The notes: generated by a model not told the origin, from the sequence alone. Positions 37,054-46,252 are shown, counted from the first letter of the stretch. The stretch is 64,000 bases of DNA from Trichocoleus sp. FACHB-46 (GCF_014695385.1 NZ_JACJOD010000028.1:1-64000); one strand, 5' to 3'. Numbers and translations are program-made.

Positions 37054-38193
37054 ATGTCAACCAGGGCAGATATGACCAGCGATCGCACCCCCAGTAGTAC
37101 CCTAGATCCCCTTGTGGCTATTGCTGACCAATTTGCCCACCAAGGCAACATCACCAGCGTCCAAGCCTTTGGTAACGGCAATATCAACGACACCTTCCTC
37201 GTCGCCCTGGATGATCTTGACCAAACTCGCTTTGTCCTGCAACGCATCAACACTCAAATTTTTCGCCATCCCGAACTCGTGATGCAAAACATGCGAATCC
37301 TCACCGAGCATGTTTGCGATCGCCTACAACGCACCCCCCTCGACCGTCGTTGGGAAACTCCGCGTGTTCTCCTCACCCAAGACGGACAAGACCATTGCAG
37401 TGATGATCATGGTTCCTTCTGGCGAGCCATCAGCTTCATCGAAGGCTCTGAATCTTTCGATACTATGCAAGAGGTGGCTCAGGCCCAAGAAGTTGGATAT
37501 GCCTTGGGGATGTTCCATAGCCTGATTAGCGATCTCCCTGCCACCAAACTAGCTGATACCCTAGAAGGCTTCCACATCACTCCCCGCTACTGGCAGCATT
37601 ACGAGCAAGTTCTGGCTCAAACCAACGTTAGCGCTACTCCAGAAGTCTCCTACTGTTTAAAGTTTGTCAGCGATCGCCAAGCTTTAGTTCACGTCTTAGA
37701 AGATGCCAAAGCACAAGGCAAACTGCCCCTCCGCTTGATGCACGGAGATCCCAAAATCAATAATGTGATGTTTGACATCACGACCGGAAAAGCAGTCAGC
37801 GTGGTTGACCTAGATACCGTTAAGCCTGGTTTAGTGCATTACGACATTGGGGATTGCTTGCGATCGGGTTGCAATCCGGCGGGGGAAGAAACCCAACAGT
37901 GGGAAGCGGTGCAGTTTGACACCGATCTGTGCCAAGGCATCCTCAAAGGATATTTAGCGATCGCCAAAGACTTCTTGACTGAACCAGACTATACCTACCT
38001 GTACGGCTCCATCCGTCTAATTGCTTTTGAGTTAGGGCTGCGATTCTTGACAGATCATTTAGCAGGCAATGTCTACTTCAAGGTCAAGTACCCAGAACAT
38101 AATCTAGCCAGAGCCTTGGTGCAGTTTAAGCTAACTGAAAGTATCGAATCTCAAGCCACGACTCTCCAAAATCTAATCTCTGATTTGCGATGA
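37054..38193 (+). CDS. NahK-like sugar kinase (phosphotransferase family)
   Basis: The 379-residue protein has the APH/choline-kinase fold: FGNGNINDTFLV (nucleotide loop) at about 40-51, the catalytic loop LMHGDPKINNVMFD (about 228-242) with the Asp base, and VVDLDTVKPGLVHYDIGD for metal binding. This fits the N-acetylhexosamine 1-kinase group, which phosphorylates GlcNAc or GalNAc at C1. The nearby epimerase at 31-32 kb also handles amino sugars, so a shared pathway is possible but not shown. ATG 37054 follows CGGAGTTTCCC. The stop overlaps the start of the DOMON-like gene by 4 bases, so the two are translationally coupled. Confidence 0.85.
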   Translation: MSTRADMTSDRTPSSTLDPLVAIADQFAHQGNITSVQAFGNGNINDTFLVALDDLDQTRFVLQRINTQIFRHPELVMQNMRILTEHVCDRLQRTPLDRRWETPRVLLTQDGQDHCSDDHGSFWRAISFIEGSESFDTMQEVAQAQEVGYALGMFHSLISDLPATKLADTLEGFHITPRYWQHYEQVLAQTNVSATPEVSYCLKFVSDRQALVHVLEDAKAQGKLPLRLMHGDPKINNVMFDITTGKAVSVVDLDTVKPGLVHYDIGDCLRSGCNPAGEETQQWEAVQFDTDLCQGILKGYLAIAKDFLTEPDYTYLYGSIRLIAFELGLRFLTDHLAGNVYFKVKYPEHNLARALVQFKLTESIESQATTLQNLISDLR

Positions 38194-38729
38194 ACAGCCA
38201 AGCTTTCTCTTTGCAACCCTTTCCTCATACCAATTTACCTGCAAACCTTCAGCTCACAGGTGATATTGCTCGACGAGCACAGACACTCCATATTCGTTAT
38301 GTGCTCTCCGGCGATTTGTCTAAAATTGCGATTGCCCCTCCAGCAAAGATTCCAACTCGTCAACACGAGCTGTGGCAGGAAACCTGTTTCGAGTTCTTTG
38401 TAGGGTCGCAAGACAGCGATCGCTACTGGGAATTCAACCTGTCCCCATCTGGTGATTGGAACGTCTATCGCTTTAATGGCTACCGACAGGGGATGCAAGA
38501 GGAAACAGCTTTTACTGTGCTGCCCTTTGCAGTAGAGGCGCAACTGGAAGCACATACACTCTCACTTGAGCTAAATTTGGCGGCGATCGCACTAGACGAG
38601 CAACCTCTAGACGTGGCGATTACCGCAGTGGTCGAAAGCCAAGATAGTGAGGTGACCTACTGGGCTTTAGCTCACACGGGATCAGAAGCAGACTTTCACC
38701 GCCGGGATAGCTTTGTCCTAAACATTTGA
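38190..38729 (+). CDS. DOMON-like domain protein
   Basis: The 179-residue protein is mainly beta and resembles the DOMON-like domain found in cyanobacteria: IPTRQHELWQETCFEFFVGSQ, YWEFNLSPSGDWNVYRFNGYR, and a C-terminal SFVLNI. DOMON domains bind sugars or haem. There is no signal peptide, so it is likely cytosolic. The start ATG overlaps the stop of the NahK-like gene (ATGA), which implies one transcript and coupled translation, and suggests a sugar-binding partner for the kinase. The function is not known. Confidence 0.75.
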   Translation: MNSQAFSLQPFPHTNLPANLQLTGDIARRAQTLHIRYVLSGDLSKIAIAPPAKIPTRQHELWQETCFEFFVGSQDSDRYWEFNLSPSGDWNVYRFNGYRQGMQEETAFTVLPFAVEAQLEAHTLSLELNLAAIALDEQPLDVAITAVVESQDSEVTYWALAHTGSEADFHRRDSFVLNI

Positions 38730-38800
38730 TTTTTCTACCTGCTTAGGTTTAACGGCCTCATCGGAAAGAGTAGCTTTGGCACTTAATAGATCCACACAAA

Positions 38801-38820
38801 CCTTTATATTCAGCAACGCC
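38801..38820. repeat. Solitary insertion-sequence end
   Basis: The minus strand reads GGCGTTGCTGAATATAAAGG, which begins like many cyanobacterial IS ends. The 14 bases TATTCAGCAACGCC (38807-38820) are identical to the IS1 right end at 307-320. No left end or transposase lies within 1 kb, so it is probably a scar or a remnant. Confidence 0.55.
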
Positions 38821-38996
38821 TTGAATACTAAGCTTTTTGATTTTTGATTTTTGTCTAAAAAGCTCATTAGAACTTAATTTCAGCGATCGCGATTGGCCAA
38901 CTTTTTGCCGATCAGCTCCCCAGTTACCCAATTAAAAAATAGGCATCGCGGGTTCTTGGTATGAGATCCTAGAAAAGGTCAACAACGGTCAACTGA

Positions 38997-39977
<981 letters not shown>

Positions 39978-40030
39978 CGGCACAGCAACGTGAGGCATTG
40001 CCTACCCAAACACCCTACCTGAACCTAAAA

Positions 40031-40061
40031 CGTAGGGGCACCTATAAAAGATGCCCCTACG
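40031..40061. terminator. Terminator between por and infC
   Basis: Perfect 10-base arms CGTAGGGGCA (40031-40040) and TGCCCCTACG (40052-40061) with an 11-base loop. On the minus strand TTTTAGG follows, so it mainly serves infC; on the plus strand the run is A-rich. Confidence 0.75.
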
Positions 40062-40092
40062 ATCAAAAATTATTCCTAAATATCTAGAATAT

Positions 40093-40584
40093 TTAGGCAG
40101 GAACGACCTGAACAATCAGCGACCGTTTATCAAGCGACTGTACTTTACCAACTTGACTTAGGTCTGCTGCAATGCGGTCTAGCAAGTCCCCAGCGCGATC
40201 GCGAAATTGATTTTCTCGACCCCGTAGACGAATCATAAACTTGACTGAATCGCCTTTACCTAACCACTCGATCGCATTATCGATTCGGAGCTTGTAATCA
40301 GACAAGCCAACATTCGGGCGCAGCCTAACTTCTTTGACAGTTGGCCGTGAACCCTGACTCTGGCGCTTCTTCTGCTGATATTGCAGCTTGCCGTAATTTA
40401 GAATTTTTGCGACTGGAGCGTCCTTACCCTGCGAGACCACTACGAGGTCAAGCTCCACACTCTCAGCTATTCTTAAGGCTTCATTGGTATCGATCAAGCC
40501 ACGATTATTGTTTTCATGGTCAATTAGAAAGACCTGAGGGGACGTGATTTGACGGTTAATGAGCTGTTTCTGGGCTACGATAAT
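40093..40584 (-). CDS. infC: Translation initiation factor IF-3 with non-canonical start
   Basis: The 163-residue factor keeps 30S subunits free and checks start codons. It has the N-domain INRQITSPQVFLIDHENNN, the linker with YQQKKRQ, and the C-domain (KEVRLRPNVGLSDYKLRID, FMIRLRGREN, LIVQVVPA). The N-domain lies upstream of the first ordinary start (TTG 40497). Back from there the frame is open to a stop at 40600-40602 and contains no ATG, GTG or TTG, only ATT (40582-40584) and ATC (40579-40581) after AAAGGAG. An AUU start is the known autoregulatory feature of E. coli infC, so I start at ATT. The sequence belongs to a cyanobacterial IF-3 form that differs from the common one. Confidence 0.85.
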   Translation of the reverse strand: MIVAQKQLINRQITSPQVFLIDHENNNRGLIDTNEALRIAESVELDLVVVSQGKDAPVAKILNYGKLQYQQKKRQSQGSRPTVKEVRLRPNVGLSDYKLRIDNAIEWLGKGDSVKFMIRLRGRENQFRDRAGDLLDRIAADLSQVGKVQSLDKRSLIVQVVPA

Positions 40585-40699
40585 AAGCTCCTTTAAATTT
40601 TAAAGTAGGTCAATACTTGCTTAAACAAGTATCTTAAAGTTAACACAACACTCCCTCAGGCTGCATGCGATCGCTGATTCTTTTAAGCTTGATGCGGTT

Positions 40700-41257
40700 T
40701 TATCTAGAAACTTCGCTGAGTGGCTTGGGGGACAACGCATACTTCATGGCGCCGTAGAAGAGAACTAAGACCAAAAGCCCTGTAGCAATTCCTAATGGCG
40801 CAATTTTTAGCATCCACAAACTGACCAAAACTAAACCGATCGCGTCAGCGCCTAAAACCGGGAGCCGTTGAGGAATACCCCAAGCTTGAATCGCTATTTT
40901 TTCAGCCGTGTGGAGTTGAATTCCTGCCCATAGGTTGAACCAAACTTGGCTCAATAAAATCACAAGCGAACCCCACCCGAGCCACAGGGTGGCAGCATAA
41001 AAGCCCAACAGTTCCAGGGCAATGGTACTGACTGTAGCTTGGTAGAAACGCTTGAGGCGAGCATCTTGAATTTGTTGTCGTGCCTGAGCTACCTGTTCTA
41101 GATCCACCACTGCCATGCGAGCTTGATCTACACAAAGCAACAAAATACCAAGCGCCAGCAGTTGAGTAGATAATTCATCTCCCCCTATCACCTGCCACAA
41201 TAGTCCTAGACAAGCAGGAAAGAAAAGCAAAAACATTATCCAAGCGATCGATAGCAT
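40700..41257 (-). CDS. Hypothetical membrane protein
   Basis: The 185-residue protein has about five hydrophobic helices: two near the N-terminus (LSIAWIMFLLFFPACLGLLW and LLALGILLLCVDQ), two in the middle after a charged coiled-coil-like stretch (RQQIQDARLKRFYQATVS), and one near the C-terminus (GLVLVSLWMLKIAPLGIATG). No known motif is recognised. I place the start at ATG 41257 because AAGGA lies 8 bases before it; an in-frame GTG at 41287 would add 10 residues. It is divergent from glpD and probably stands alone. A conserved cyanobacterial hypothetical membrane protein is the best description. Confidence 0.7.
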   Translation of the reverse strand: MLSIAWIMFLLFFPACLGLLWQVIGGDELSTQLLALGILLLCVDQARMAVVDLEQVAQARQQIQDARLKRFYQATVSTIALELLGFYAATLWLGWGSLVILLSQVWFNLWAGIQLHTAEKIAIQAWGIPQRLPVLGADAIGLVLVSLWMLKIAPLGIATGLLVLVLFYGAMKYALSPKPLSEVSR

Positions 41258-41365
41258 GCAGCAATTCCTTGAGGCTGACGACGACACAAACAGTTAGCAC
41301 AAGCAGCCAGTCAGCCTGACCTAATCAGTAGTCTATTCAGACCAAACTCACATTTTAAGCCCCGA

Positions 41366-43018
41366 ATGAACCGAGAAGAGCATGTGGCCCGCTTACAGTC
41401 TGAAGCTTTTGATTTGCTAGTTATTGGGGGTGGCGCAACCGGAACCGGAATTGCCCTAGATGCTGCCACGCGAAACTTGAAAGTGGCTCTTGTAGAGCGA
41501 GACGATTTTGCGGCTGGAACCAGTAGCCGTAGCACCAAGTTAATTCATGGCGGTGTGCGTTATCTAGAGCAGGCAGTGTTGCGGCGCGATCGCAGTCAGT
41601 TTGATTTAGTCCGCGATGCGTTGAAGGAACGGGCAGTCTTATTAAAGATTGCGCCTCACCTCAGTCAACCCTTACCGATTGTCATGCCCCTGTACAACCC
41701 GCTGCAAATCCCCTACTTTTTCACAGGGCTGAAGTTGTATGACGCTCTCGCCGGAAAAGCAAATCTGGCTCCGAGTCAGTTTCTCAGTGCTAAGGAGATC
41801 CGCGATCGCCTACCCATGCTGAGATCAGCGGGATTGTGGGGTGGGGTTCTCTATTATGATGGGCAATTCAACGACGCTCGGATGAATGTGGCTTTAGCAC
41901 TGACCGCTGCTGAAGCAGGAGCAGTAGTTGCGAATCACGTGGAAGTAGTGGCACTGAATAAAGCCAACGGTAAACTGTGCGGGGCCACTGTGCGCGATCG
42001 GCTCAGCGGAGACCGTTGGGAGATCGTTGCCAAAGTTGTGATCAACGCTACTGGCCCGTTTAGTGATACGATTCGCCAGTTGGATGAGCCGAGTGCTACG
42101 CCCATGCTGCGGTTGAGTTCTGGCGCGCATCTCGTTCTCGCTCAGCAGTTCTCGCTACCTACAACGGGGATACTGATTCCCAAGACAGAGGATGGTCGAG
42201 TCCTATTCATTTTGCCTTGGTTAGGACATACATTAGTGGGCACTACTGACAACTCCACTACCCTGTCTGCTGATCCCCAAGCTTCTCAGGAAGACATAGA
42301 GTATATTCTGCGTCACTTGCAGAAGTACTTCTCTATTCCTGTTACACAGCAAGATGTTCGAGCAGCTTGGGCAGGACTACGCCCCCTAGTCTCTGATCCC
42401 AAAGCTGCCGATACCGCCAAACTGTCGCGAGACCATGTGATCAATGTCAGCGATTCAGGGTTGCTCACGATCACAGGTGGTAAGTGGACTACGTATCGCA
42501 AGATGGCCTCAGACACCGTTAATGCCGCTTTGACATTGGGCAACCTGAACTGCGATCGCCCCTCCCAAACCGAAAGCCTTAAGCTAGTGGGTGCAGAGAA
42601 CTACTCCCCTCAAGGAGGCATACAGTTACAAACCACCTATGGCTTAGCCCCTGATGTCGCAACCCACCTCAATCAAGCTTATGGCGATCGCGCAATTCAG
42701 GTGGCAGAGTTAGCCCGAGAAGGATACGGTCAGCGTTTAGCAAAAAACTATCCTTACTTAGAAGCGGAGGTTGTTTACGGAGTCAAGCAAGAAGCAGCTC
42801 GGAGCGGCAGCGACATCCTGGCCCGTCGGACCCGCCTCAGTTTTTTGGATCACCAAGCCACTCAAAGCGCTTTACCTCGCGTGGTCGAGCTATTAGGAAA
42901 CACATTAGGTTGGAGTCAAGCCCAACAACAAGCTGATTTACAACGATCAGCTACTGCTCTGAAAGTTTCTGCCACCGCAACTTCAAATTCACCTACAGCA
43001 GTCTTAAATGATTTCTAA
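41366..43018 (+). CDS. glpD: Aerobic glycerol-3-phosphate dehydrogenase
   Basis: The 550-residue flavoprotein oxidises glycerol-3-phosphate to dihydroxyacetone phosphate and feeds electrons to the quinone pool. It has the FAD-binding DLLVIGGGATGTGIALDAAT near residues 16-35, the DFAAGTSSRSTKLIHGGVRYL signature near 48-68, LLTITGGKWTTYRKMA near 365, and a C-terminal helical cap (SDILARRTRLSFLD). ATG 41366 has no clear ribosome binding site (TAAGCCCCGA). The gene is divergent from a hypothetical membrane protein gene and closed by an open intergenic region. No glycerol kinase or uptake gene is next to it. Confidence 0.93.
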   Translation: MNREEHVARLQSEAFDLLVIGGGATGTGIALDAATRNLKVALVERDDFAAGTSSRSTKLIHGGVRYLEQAVLRRDRSQFDLVRDALKERAVLLKIAPHLSQPLPIVMPLYNPLQIPYFFTGLKLYDALAGKANLAPSQFLSAKEIRDRLPMLRSAGLWGGVLYYDGQFNDARMNVALALTAAEAGAVVANHVEVVALNKANGKLCGATVRDRLSGDRWEIVAKVVINATGPFSDTIRQLDEPSATPMLRLSSGAHLVLAQQFSLPTTGILIPKTEDGRVLFILPWLGHTLVGTTDNSTTLSADPQASQEDIEYILRHLQKYFSIPVTQQDVRAAWAGLRPLVSDPKAADTAKLSRDHVINVSDSGLLTITGGKWTTYRKMASDTVNAALTLGNLNCDRPSQTESLKLVGAENYSPQGGIQLQTTYGLAPDVATHLNQAYGDRAIQVAELAREGYGQRLAKNYPYLEAEVVYGVKQEAARSGSDILARRTRLSFLDHQATQSALPRVVELLGNTLGWSQAQQQADLQRSATALKVSATATSNSPTAVLNDF

Positions 43019-43294
43019 AATTGGCTCTAGATGTAAACATCTTGTGTACTAAAAGCAAGGTGCCTACACTACGAATAGAGGCAATTTTATGAGTGATTGA
43101 AAGTTAGTATATCGTCCGTCAAAATTGATACAATTTGCTCGTTTGGTCGTACAACTGCTCAAAAGCTATCATTCTGCTTTTGCTAAAGTTGGCGATCGCC
43201 TAGCTCCAATTGAAACAGAACTTAATTAACTTCTAATTATTTCCAGAAGATTTACAACTCAACCTTCTACATGACTGTGTTATAGTCACAGCGT
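43019..43294. other. Intergenic region upstream of the rbp leader
   Basis: The region follows glpD and holds one HIP1 near 43192. The dyad CTGTG-TTATAGT-CACAG at 43276-43292 encloses the -10-like TATAGT and may be the rbp promoter or an operator. No gene is seen. Confidence 0.45.
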
Positions 43295-43385
43295 AAGGAT
43301 TATTTTCGGCTTTGAAACCCCATTTCGTTTTACCGACAAGTGTTTCTCCGGATCTAACTTCTCTACACTCTTTGATTTTGGAGAT
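43295..43385 (+). promoter_or_regulatory. Structured 5' leader of rbp
   Basis: This leader is nearly the same as the one before rpsU at 580-661 (blocks AAGGATTATTTTCGGCT, TTCGTTTT, GTTTCTCCG-ATCTAACT, TTTGATTTTGGAGAT). It ends in the ribosome binding site GGAGA, 6 bases before the ATG. A conserved leader preserved in two loci argues for a functional RNA element; cold-regulated rbp genes in Anabaena are known to depend on their 5' untranslated region. Confidence 0.75.
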
Positions 43386-43390
43386 AATTC

Positions 43391-43708
43391 ATGTCGATTT
43401 ACGTTGGTAATCTGTCCTACCAGGTTACCCAAGAAGACCTCAAGCACGCGTTTGCAGAATACGGAACCGTCAATCGGGTTCAGCTACCCACTGACCGAGA
43501 AACAGGTCGGGTGCGGGGATTTGCTTTTGTGGAAATGGGAACAGAAGCAGAAGAAGCAGCTGCAATTGAAGCGCTTGACGGTGCAGAGTGGATGGGACGT
43601 GACCTCAAAGTGAATAAAGCCAAACCCCGTGAAGACCGAGGTTCGTCCGGCGGTGGCGGCGGTGGCGGTGGTTGGAGTAATAATCGCCGTAGCGATCGCC
43701 GCTATTAA
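43391..43708 (+). CDS. rbp: RRM RNA-binding protein, Rbp family
   Basis: The 105-residue protein has one RNA recognition motif (residues 1-80) with RNP2 IYVGNL at 3-8 and RNP1 RGFAFVEM at 42-49, followed by a glycine-rich tail (GGGGGGGGW) and an Arg/Asn-rich end. Cyanobacterial Rbp proteins bind single-stranded RNA and are induced by cold or affect mRNA stability and localisation. ATG 43391 follows GGAGATAATTC. The gene precedes rpsU, as in most cyanobacteria, but an intrinsic terminator stands between the two. Its leader is duplicated before another rpsU at 0.6 kb. Confidence 0.94.
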   Translation: MSIYVGNLSYQVTQEDLKHAFAEYGTVNRVQLPTDRETGRVRGFAFVEMGTEAEEAAAIEALDGAEWMGRDLKVNKAKPREDRGSSGGGGGGGGWSNNRRSDRRY

Positions 43709-43735
43709 GCCTTTTGTTTCAGGTTTAAAATTTAG

Positions 43736-43784
43736 AGTCTCTGGCAGACAAAGGCAAGTGCTCTATTCTGCTAGAGACTTTTTT
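43736..43784 (+). terminator. Intrinsic terminator between rbp and rpsU
   Basis: Arms AGTCTCTGGCAG (43736-43747) and CTGCTAGAGACT (43768-43779) pair over 12 bases with one wobble pair and are followed by TTTTTT. This splits the usual rbp-rpsU unit, so rpsU depends on readthrough or its own promoter. Confidence 0.85.
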
Positions 43785-43826
43785 GCTTACTTTCCAGGCA
43801 GTACGGTTCATATGGGAGAAAACAGG

Positions 43827-44018
43827 ATGACTCAAGTGGTTTTAGGTGAGAACGAAGGCATTGAATCTGCTTTGCGTCGGTTTAAGCGACAGGTTTCTAA
43901 AGCTGGCATCTTTCAGGATATGAAGAAGAAGCGGCACTTTGAGACCCCCTTGGAAAAAGAAAAGCGGAAAGCTTTAGCCAAACACAAACAGCGTAAACAA
44001 CGTTCTCACCAAAGATAA
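43827..44018 (+). CDS. rpsU: 30S ribosomal protein S21, copy 2
   Basis: The 63-residue S21 has the expected pattern ([45 protein letters not shown]) and differs from copy 1 at about a third of positions. The frame is open further upstream to 43629, overlapping the rbp end, but ATG 43827 lies 7 bases after GGGAGA and the upstream residues ([11 protein letters not shown]) are not ribosomal. It lies 118 bases after rbp behind a terminator hairpin. It may be the constitutive copy, with copy 1 regulated by the leader, or the reverse. Confidence 0.94.
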   Translation: MTQVVLGENEGIESALRRFKRQVSKAGIFQDMKKKRHFETPLEKEKRKALAKHKQRKQRSHQR

Positions 44019-44075
44019 CCAGTTGACGATGTCGTAAATAGCCAAAAGCAACTAGTCAATAGAGGTAAATCAACT

Positions 44076-44588
44076 GTGACGCCAGAAACAATACGAATCA
44101 TTTCTAACTTAAGGCAGGAATTCTACTCTCTATTTGTTGCTGAAATGGCTGTCCCTGTCAAAATCAGCGGCAGTTCTTACAACAGTAGTTCTTTAGTGGC
44201 CTCTTGGACGGATGCAAGCCAATACTTGAACTACGTCAACATTTACGCCTATTCGGCCCCAGATGCTTTTCAGTCTGAACGGCCTTTTATTCTGCGGCTA
44301 GCTATTAATAAAGGCGCAGGGGACATCGCAGTGGCTCGTAAAGGCCCTTTATGTAGGGGGTTGAACCGGAAGTGGTGCTTTGAGTTAACTATCTTGCCAG
44401 AAGAAATTTTAGAGTTTCTACCTTGGGTAGTCAGCTTAGTAGAAGCAAAAGCTAAAGGTTCGCTTTCCTCAGTTGAGGAACCCCCTTATCCTGTAACTTT
44501 CAGCGATACCAATAGCGCATTTACCACTGAAGCTTGGACTCAAAGAGCGAGACAAAGGATAGATCAAGAATTGTGTGTCAACCATTAA
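44076..44588 (+). CDS. Hypothetical protein
   Basis: The 170-residue protein is soluble and has no motif that I recognise. It is a mixture of helix (ETIRIISNLRQEFYSLFVAEM) and beta-like stretches (PVKISGSSYNSS, RPFILRLAINK). Start is GTG 44076, 10 bases after AGAGG. It follows rpsU by 57 bases and may be cotranscribed. The Trp and Tyr content and lack of a signal peptide suggest a cytosolic protein. No function can be assigned. Confidence 0.7.
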   Translation: MTPETIRIISNLRQEFYSLFVAEMAVPVKISGSSYNSSSLVASWTDASQYLNYVNIYAYSAPDAFQSERPFILRLAINKGAGDIAVARKGPLCRGLNRKWCFELTILPEEILEFLPWVVSLVEAKAKGSLSSVEEPPYPVTFSDTNSAFTTEAWTQRARQRIDQELCVNH

Positions 44589-44627
44589 AGCTAGATTTAG
44601 ACATTTTCTAGCAGGGAATCAGCCGCT

Positions 44628-44969
44628 CTATTCTGCTTCAACACTATCAGGCTTGAAGTAGAGCGATGACTGATACAGCACAGATTCCTGATGAGTCTGC
44701 AAGGTGCAATCAGCCATAGGGTAAGTAACACAAGTAACTACATACCCTGATTGCACCTCTTCAGGCCGTAAAAATTTTTGTTCGCTTTGATCCACTTCAC
44801 CACTCACCAGCTTGGCGACACAAGCAGAGCATTCTCCTTGCTTGCACCCAGATGGTAAGTGAATTCCAGCCTCTTCCGCGATATCTAAAATGTACTGATC
44901 ATCAGGCACGGCGATCGCACAATCGAGGTTAAGCTTCGGATTAATAAGTCGTACTTGATACACAGCCAT
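44628..44969 (-). CDS. [2Fe-2S] ferredoxin, plant type
   Basis: The 113-residue protein has the cluster ligands Cys42, Cys47 and Cys50 (SGCKQGECSACVAKLV) and Cys80 (VVTCVTYP) of the plant-type [2Fe-2S] ferredoxin fold, with an N-terminal beta sheet (YQVRLINPKLNLDCAIAV). It carries single electrons in the cytosol. Its Cys spacing is standard, but the loop after Cys42 has KQGE where photosynthetic PetF has RAGA, and the C-terminal 20 residues are extended, so it is probably not the main PetF. Proximity to desB, which needs reduced ferredoxin, suggests it could donate electrons to desaturation. Confidence 0.92.
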   Translation of the reverse strand: MAVYQVRLINPKLNLDCAIAVPDDQYILDIAEEAGIHLPSGCKQGECSACVAKLVSGEVDQSEQKFLRPEEVQSGYVVTCVTYPMADCTLQTHQESVLYQSSLYFKPDSVEAE

Positions 44970-45084
44970 AGTTTTTAATCTGGCTCCAAAAGTTTTTATA
45001 TCTCGCTACTCCTTAAGTTAACCCTTAAAGAACCTAGGATTTCAGGGGTTTCCCCTACTCATTACATAAGGTTAAGCCCTACAA

Positions 45085-45146
45085 TAGGGCAGCTATGGGC
45101 AGATGCTGAATGCGACTCAAGTCAAATCATTCATGCAGCTGCCCTA
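45085..45146 (+). promoter_or_regulatory. Long-loop hairpin overlapping the desB start region
   Basis: Perfect 10-base arms TAGGGCAGCT (45085-45094) and AGCTGCCCTA (45137-45146) enclose 42 bases. The right arm ends at an in-frame ATG (45146), and the other ATG (45110) lies in the loop. If formed in RNA it could hide one start; this would suit temperature control, but it is inference. Confidence 0.45.
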
Positions 45147-46228
45147 TGTTTTGCTATCTCATTCAAAACTACGAAAACGTGACCTCCAACTTAACTACTC
45201 GTCCTCCTACGCGTGAGTTTCTACCCTTCACGCTTCAAGATGTCCGATCGGCTATCCCAGGCCACTGTTTTCAATCAAACCTTTGGCGATCGCTCTCTTA
45301 CTTTTTCCTAGACCTTGGCATTGTCGCAGGCCTCTATTGGCTCGCCGCTCGCATTGATAGCGCCTGGTTTTTCCCGCTTTTCTGGTTGATGCAAGGCACC
45401 ATGTTTTGGGCGCTGTTTGTAATTGGGCACGACTGCGGCCACGGTTCGTTCTCGCGCTACCGCTGGCTCAACAATTTGGTGGGTCACCTCAGTCACACCC
45501 CCATTTTGGTGCCCTATCACGGTTGGCGCATCAGCCACCGCACCCACCATGCCAACACTGGCAACATCGAGACCGATGAGAGCTGGTATCCCGTCACCGA
45601 GGGCTACTACGACAACATGCCTTGGTACGAGAGGTTGGCTCGATTTCACTTGATTTTGTTTGTCTACCCGTTGTATCTGTTTCGGCGATCGCCCGGAAAG
45701 CAGGGGTCGCACTTTCTGCCGGACAGCCCCTTGTTTCGGCCTCATGAGAGACGTGCAGTCCTCACCAGCACCGTGTGTTTGTCACTGATGCTCACCTTTT
45801 TGGTGGGTTTGGGTGTGCATTATGGCTTTGGGTTTCTGTTTAAGTACTACCTCATGCCCTACGTGGTCTTTGTGGTCTGGTTAGATTTAGTCACCTTTCT
45901 CCACCACACCGATGCTGATATTCCTTGGTATCGCGGCAAAGATTGGTACTTCCTCAAAGGCGCTCTCTCCACCATCGATCGCGACTACGGCATTTTCAAT
46001 CCCATTCATCACAACATTGGCACTCACGTTGCCCATCATATCTTTATCACAATTCCCCACTACCATCTAAAGGAGGCTACAGAAGCGATTAAACCTGTTT
46101 TAGGAGAACATTATCGATCTTCCCAAGAACCCATTTGGAAATCGTTATGGCGCTCCTACCAAACCTGCTACTTTGTTCCAGATCAAGGCAGTAAGGTCTA
46201 CTACCAAACCCCTTCTAAGAAGATCTAA
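45110..46228 (+). CDS. desB: Omega-3 (delta-15) acyl-lipid desaturase
   Basis: The 372-residue membrane enzyme introduces a double bond at the omega-3 position of membrane-lipid fatty acids and is cold-induced in cyanobacteria. The three His boxes are HDCGH at 107-111, HRTHH at 143-147 and HVAHH at 306-310, with the expected four membrane helices between them. The VPYHGWRISHRTHH and WLDLVTFLHHT blocks match DesB rather than DesA (delta-12). The start is uncertain: ATG 45110, ATG 45146 or GTG 45179 are all in frame, and none has a clear ribosome binding site. It uses ferredoxin as electron donor, and a ferredoxin gene is next to it. Confidence 0.92.
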   Translation: MRLKSNHSCSCPMFCYLIQNYENVTSNLTTRPPTREFLPFTLQDVRSAIPGHCFQSNLWRSLSYFFLDLGIVAGLYWLAARIDSAWFFPLFWLMQGTMFWALFVIGHDCGHGSFSRYRWLNNLVGHLSHTPILVPYHGWRISHRTHHANTGNIETDESWYPVTEGYYDNMPWYERLARFHLILFVYPLYLFRRSPGKQGSHFLPDSPLFRPHERRAVLTSTVCLSLMLTFLVGLGVHYGFGFLFKYYLMPYVVFVVWLDLVTFLHHTDADIPWYRGKDWYFLKGALSTIDRDYGIFNPIHHNIGTHVAHHIFITIPHYHLKEATEAIKPVLGEHYRSSQEPIWKSLWRSYQTCYFVPDQGSKVYYQTPSKKI

Positions 46229-46252
46229 AATCGAATCACCGAAAAATTTTTG

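Noticed and set aside
43629-43826. Upstream extension of the second S21 gene, overlapping rbp
   Set aside because: The extra residues are Ala/Val-rich and unlike S21; ATG 43827 has a proper ribosome binding site.
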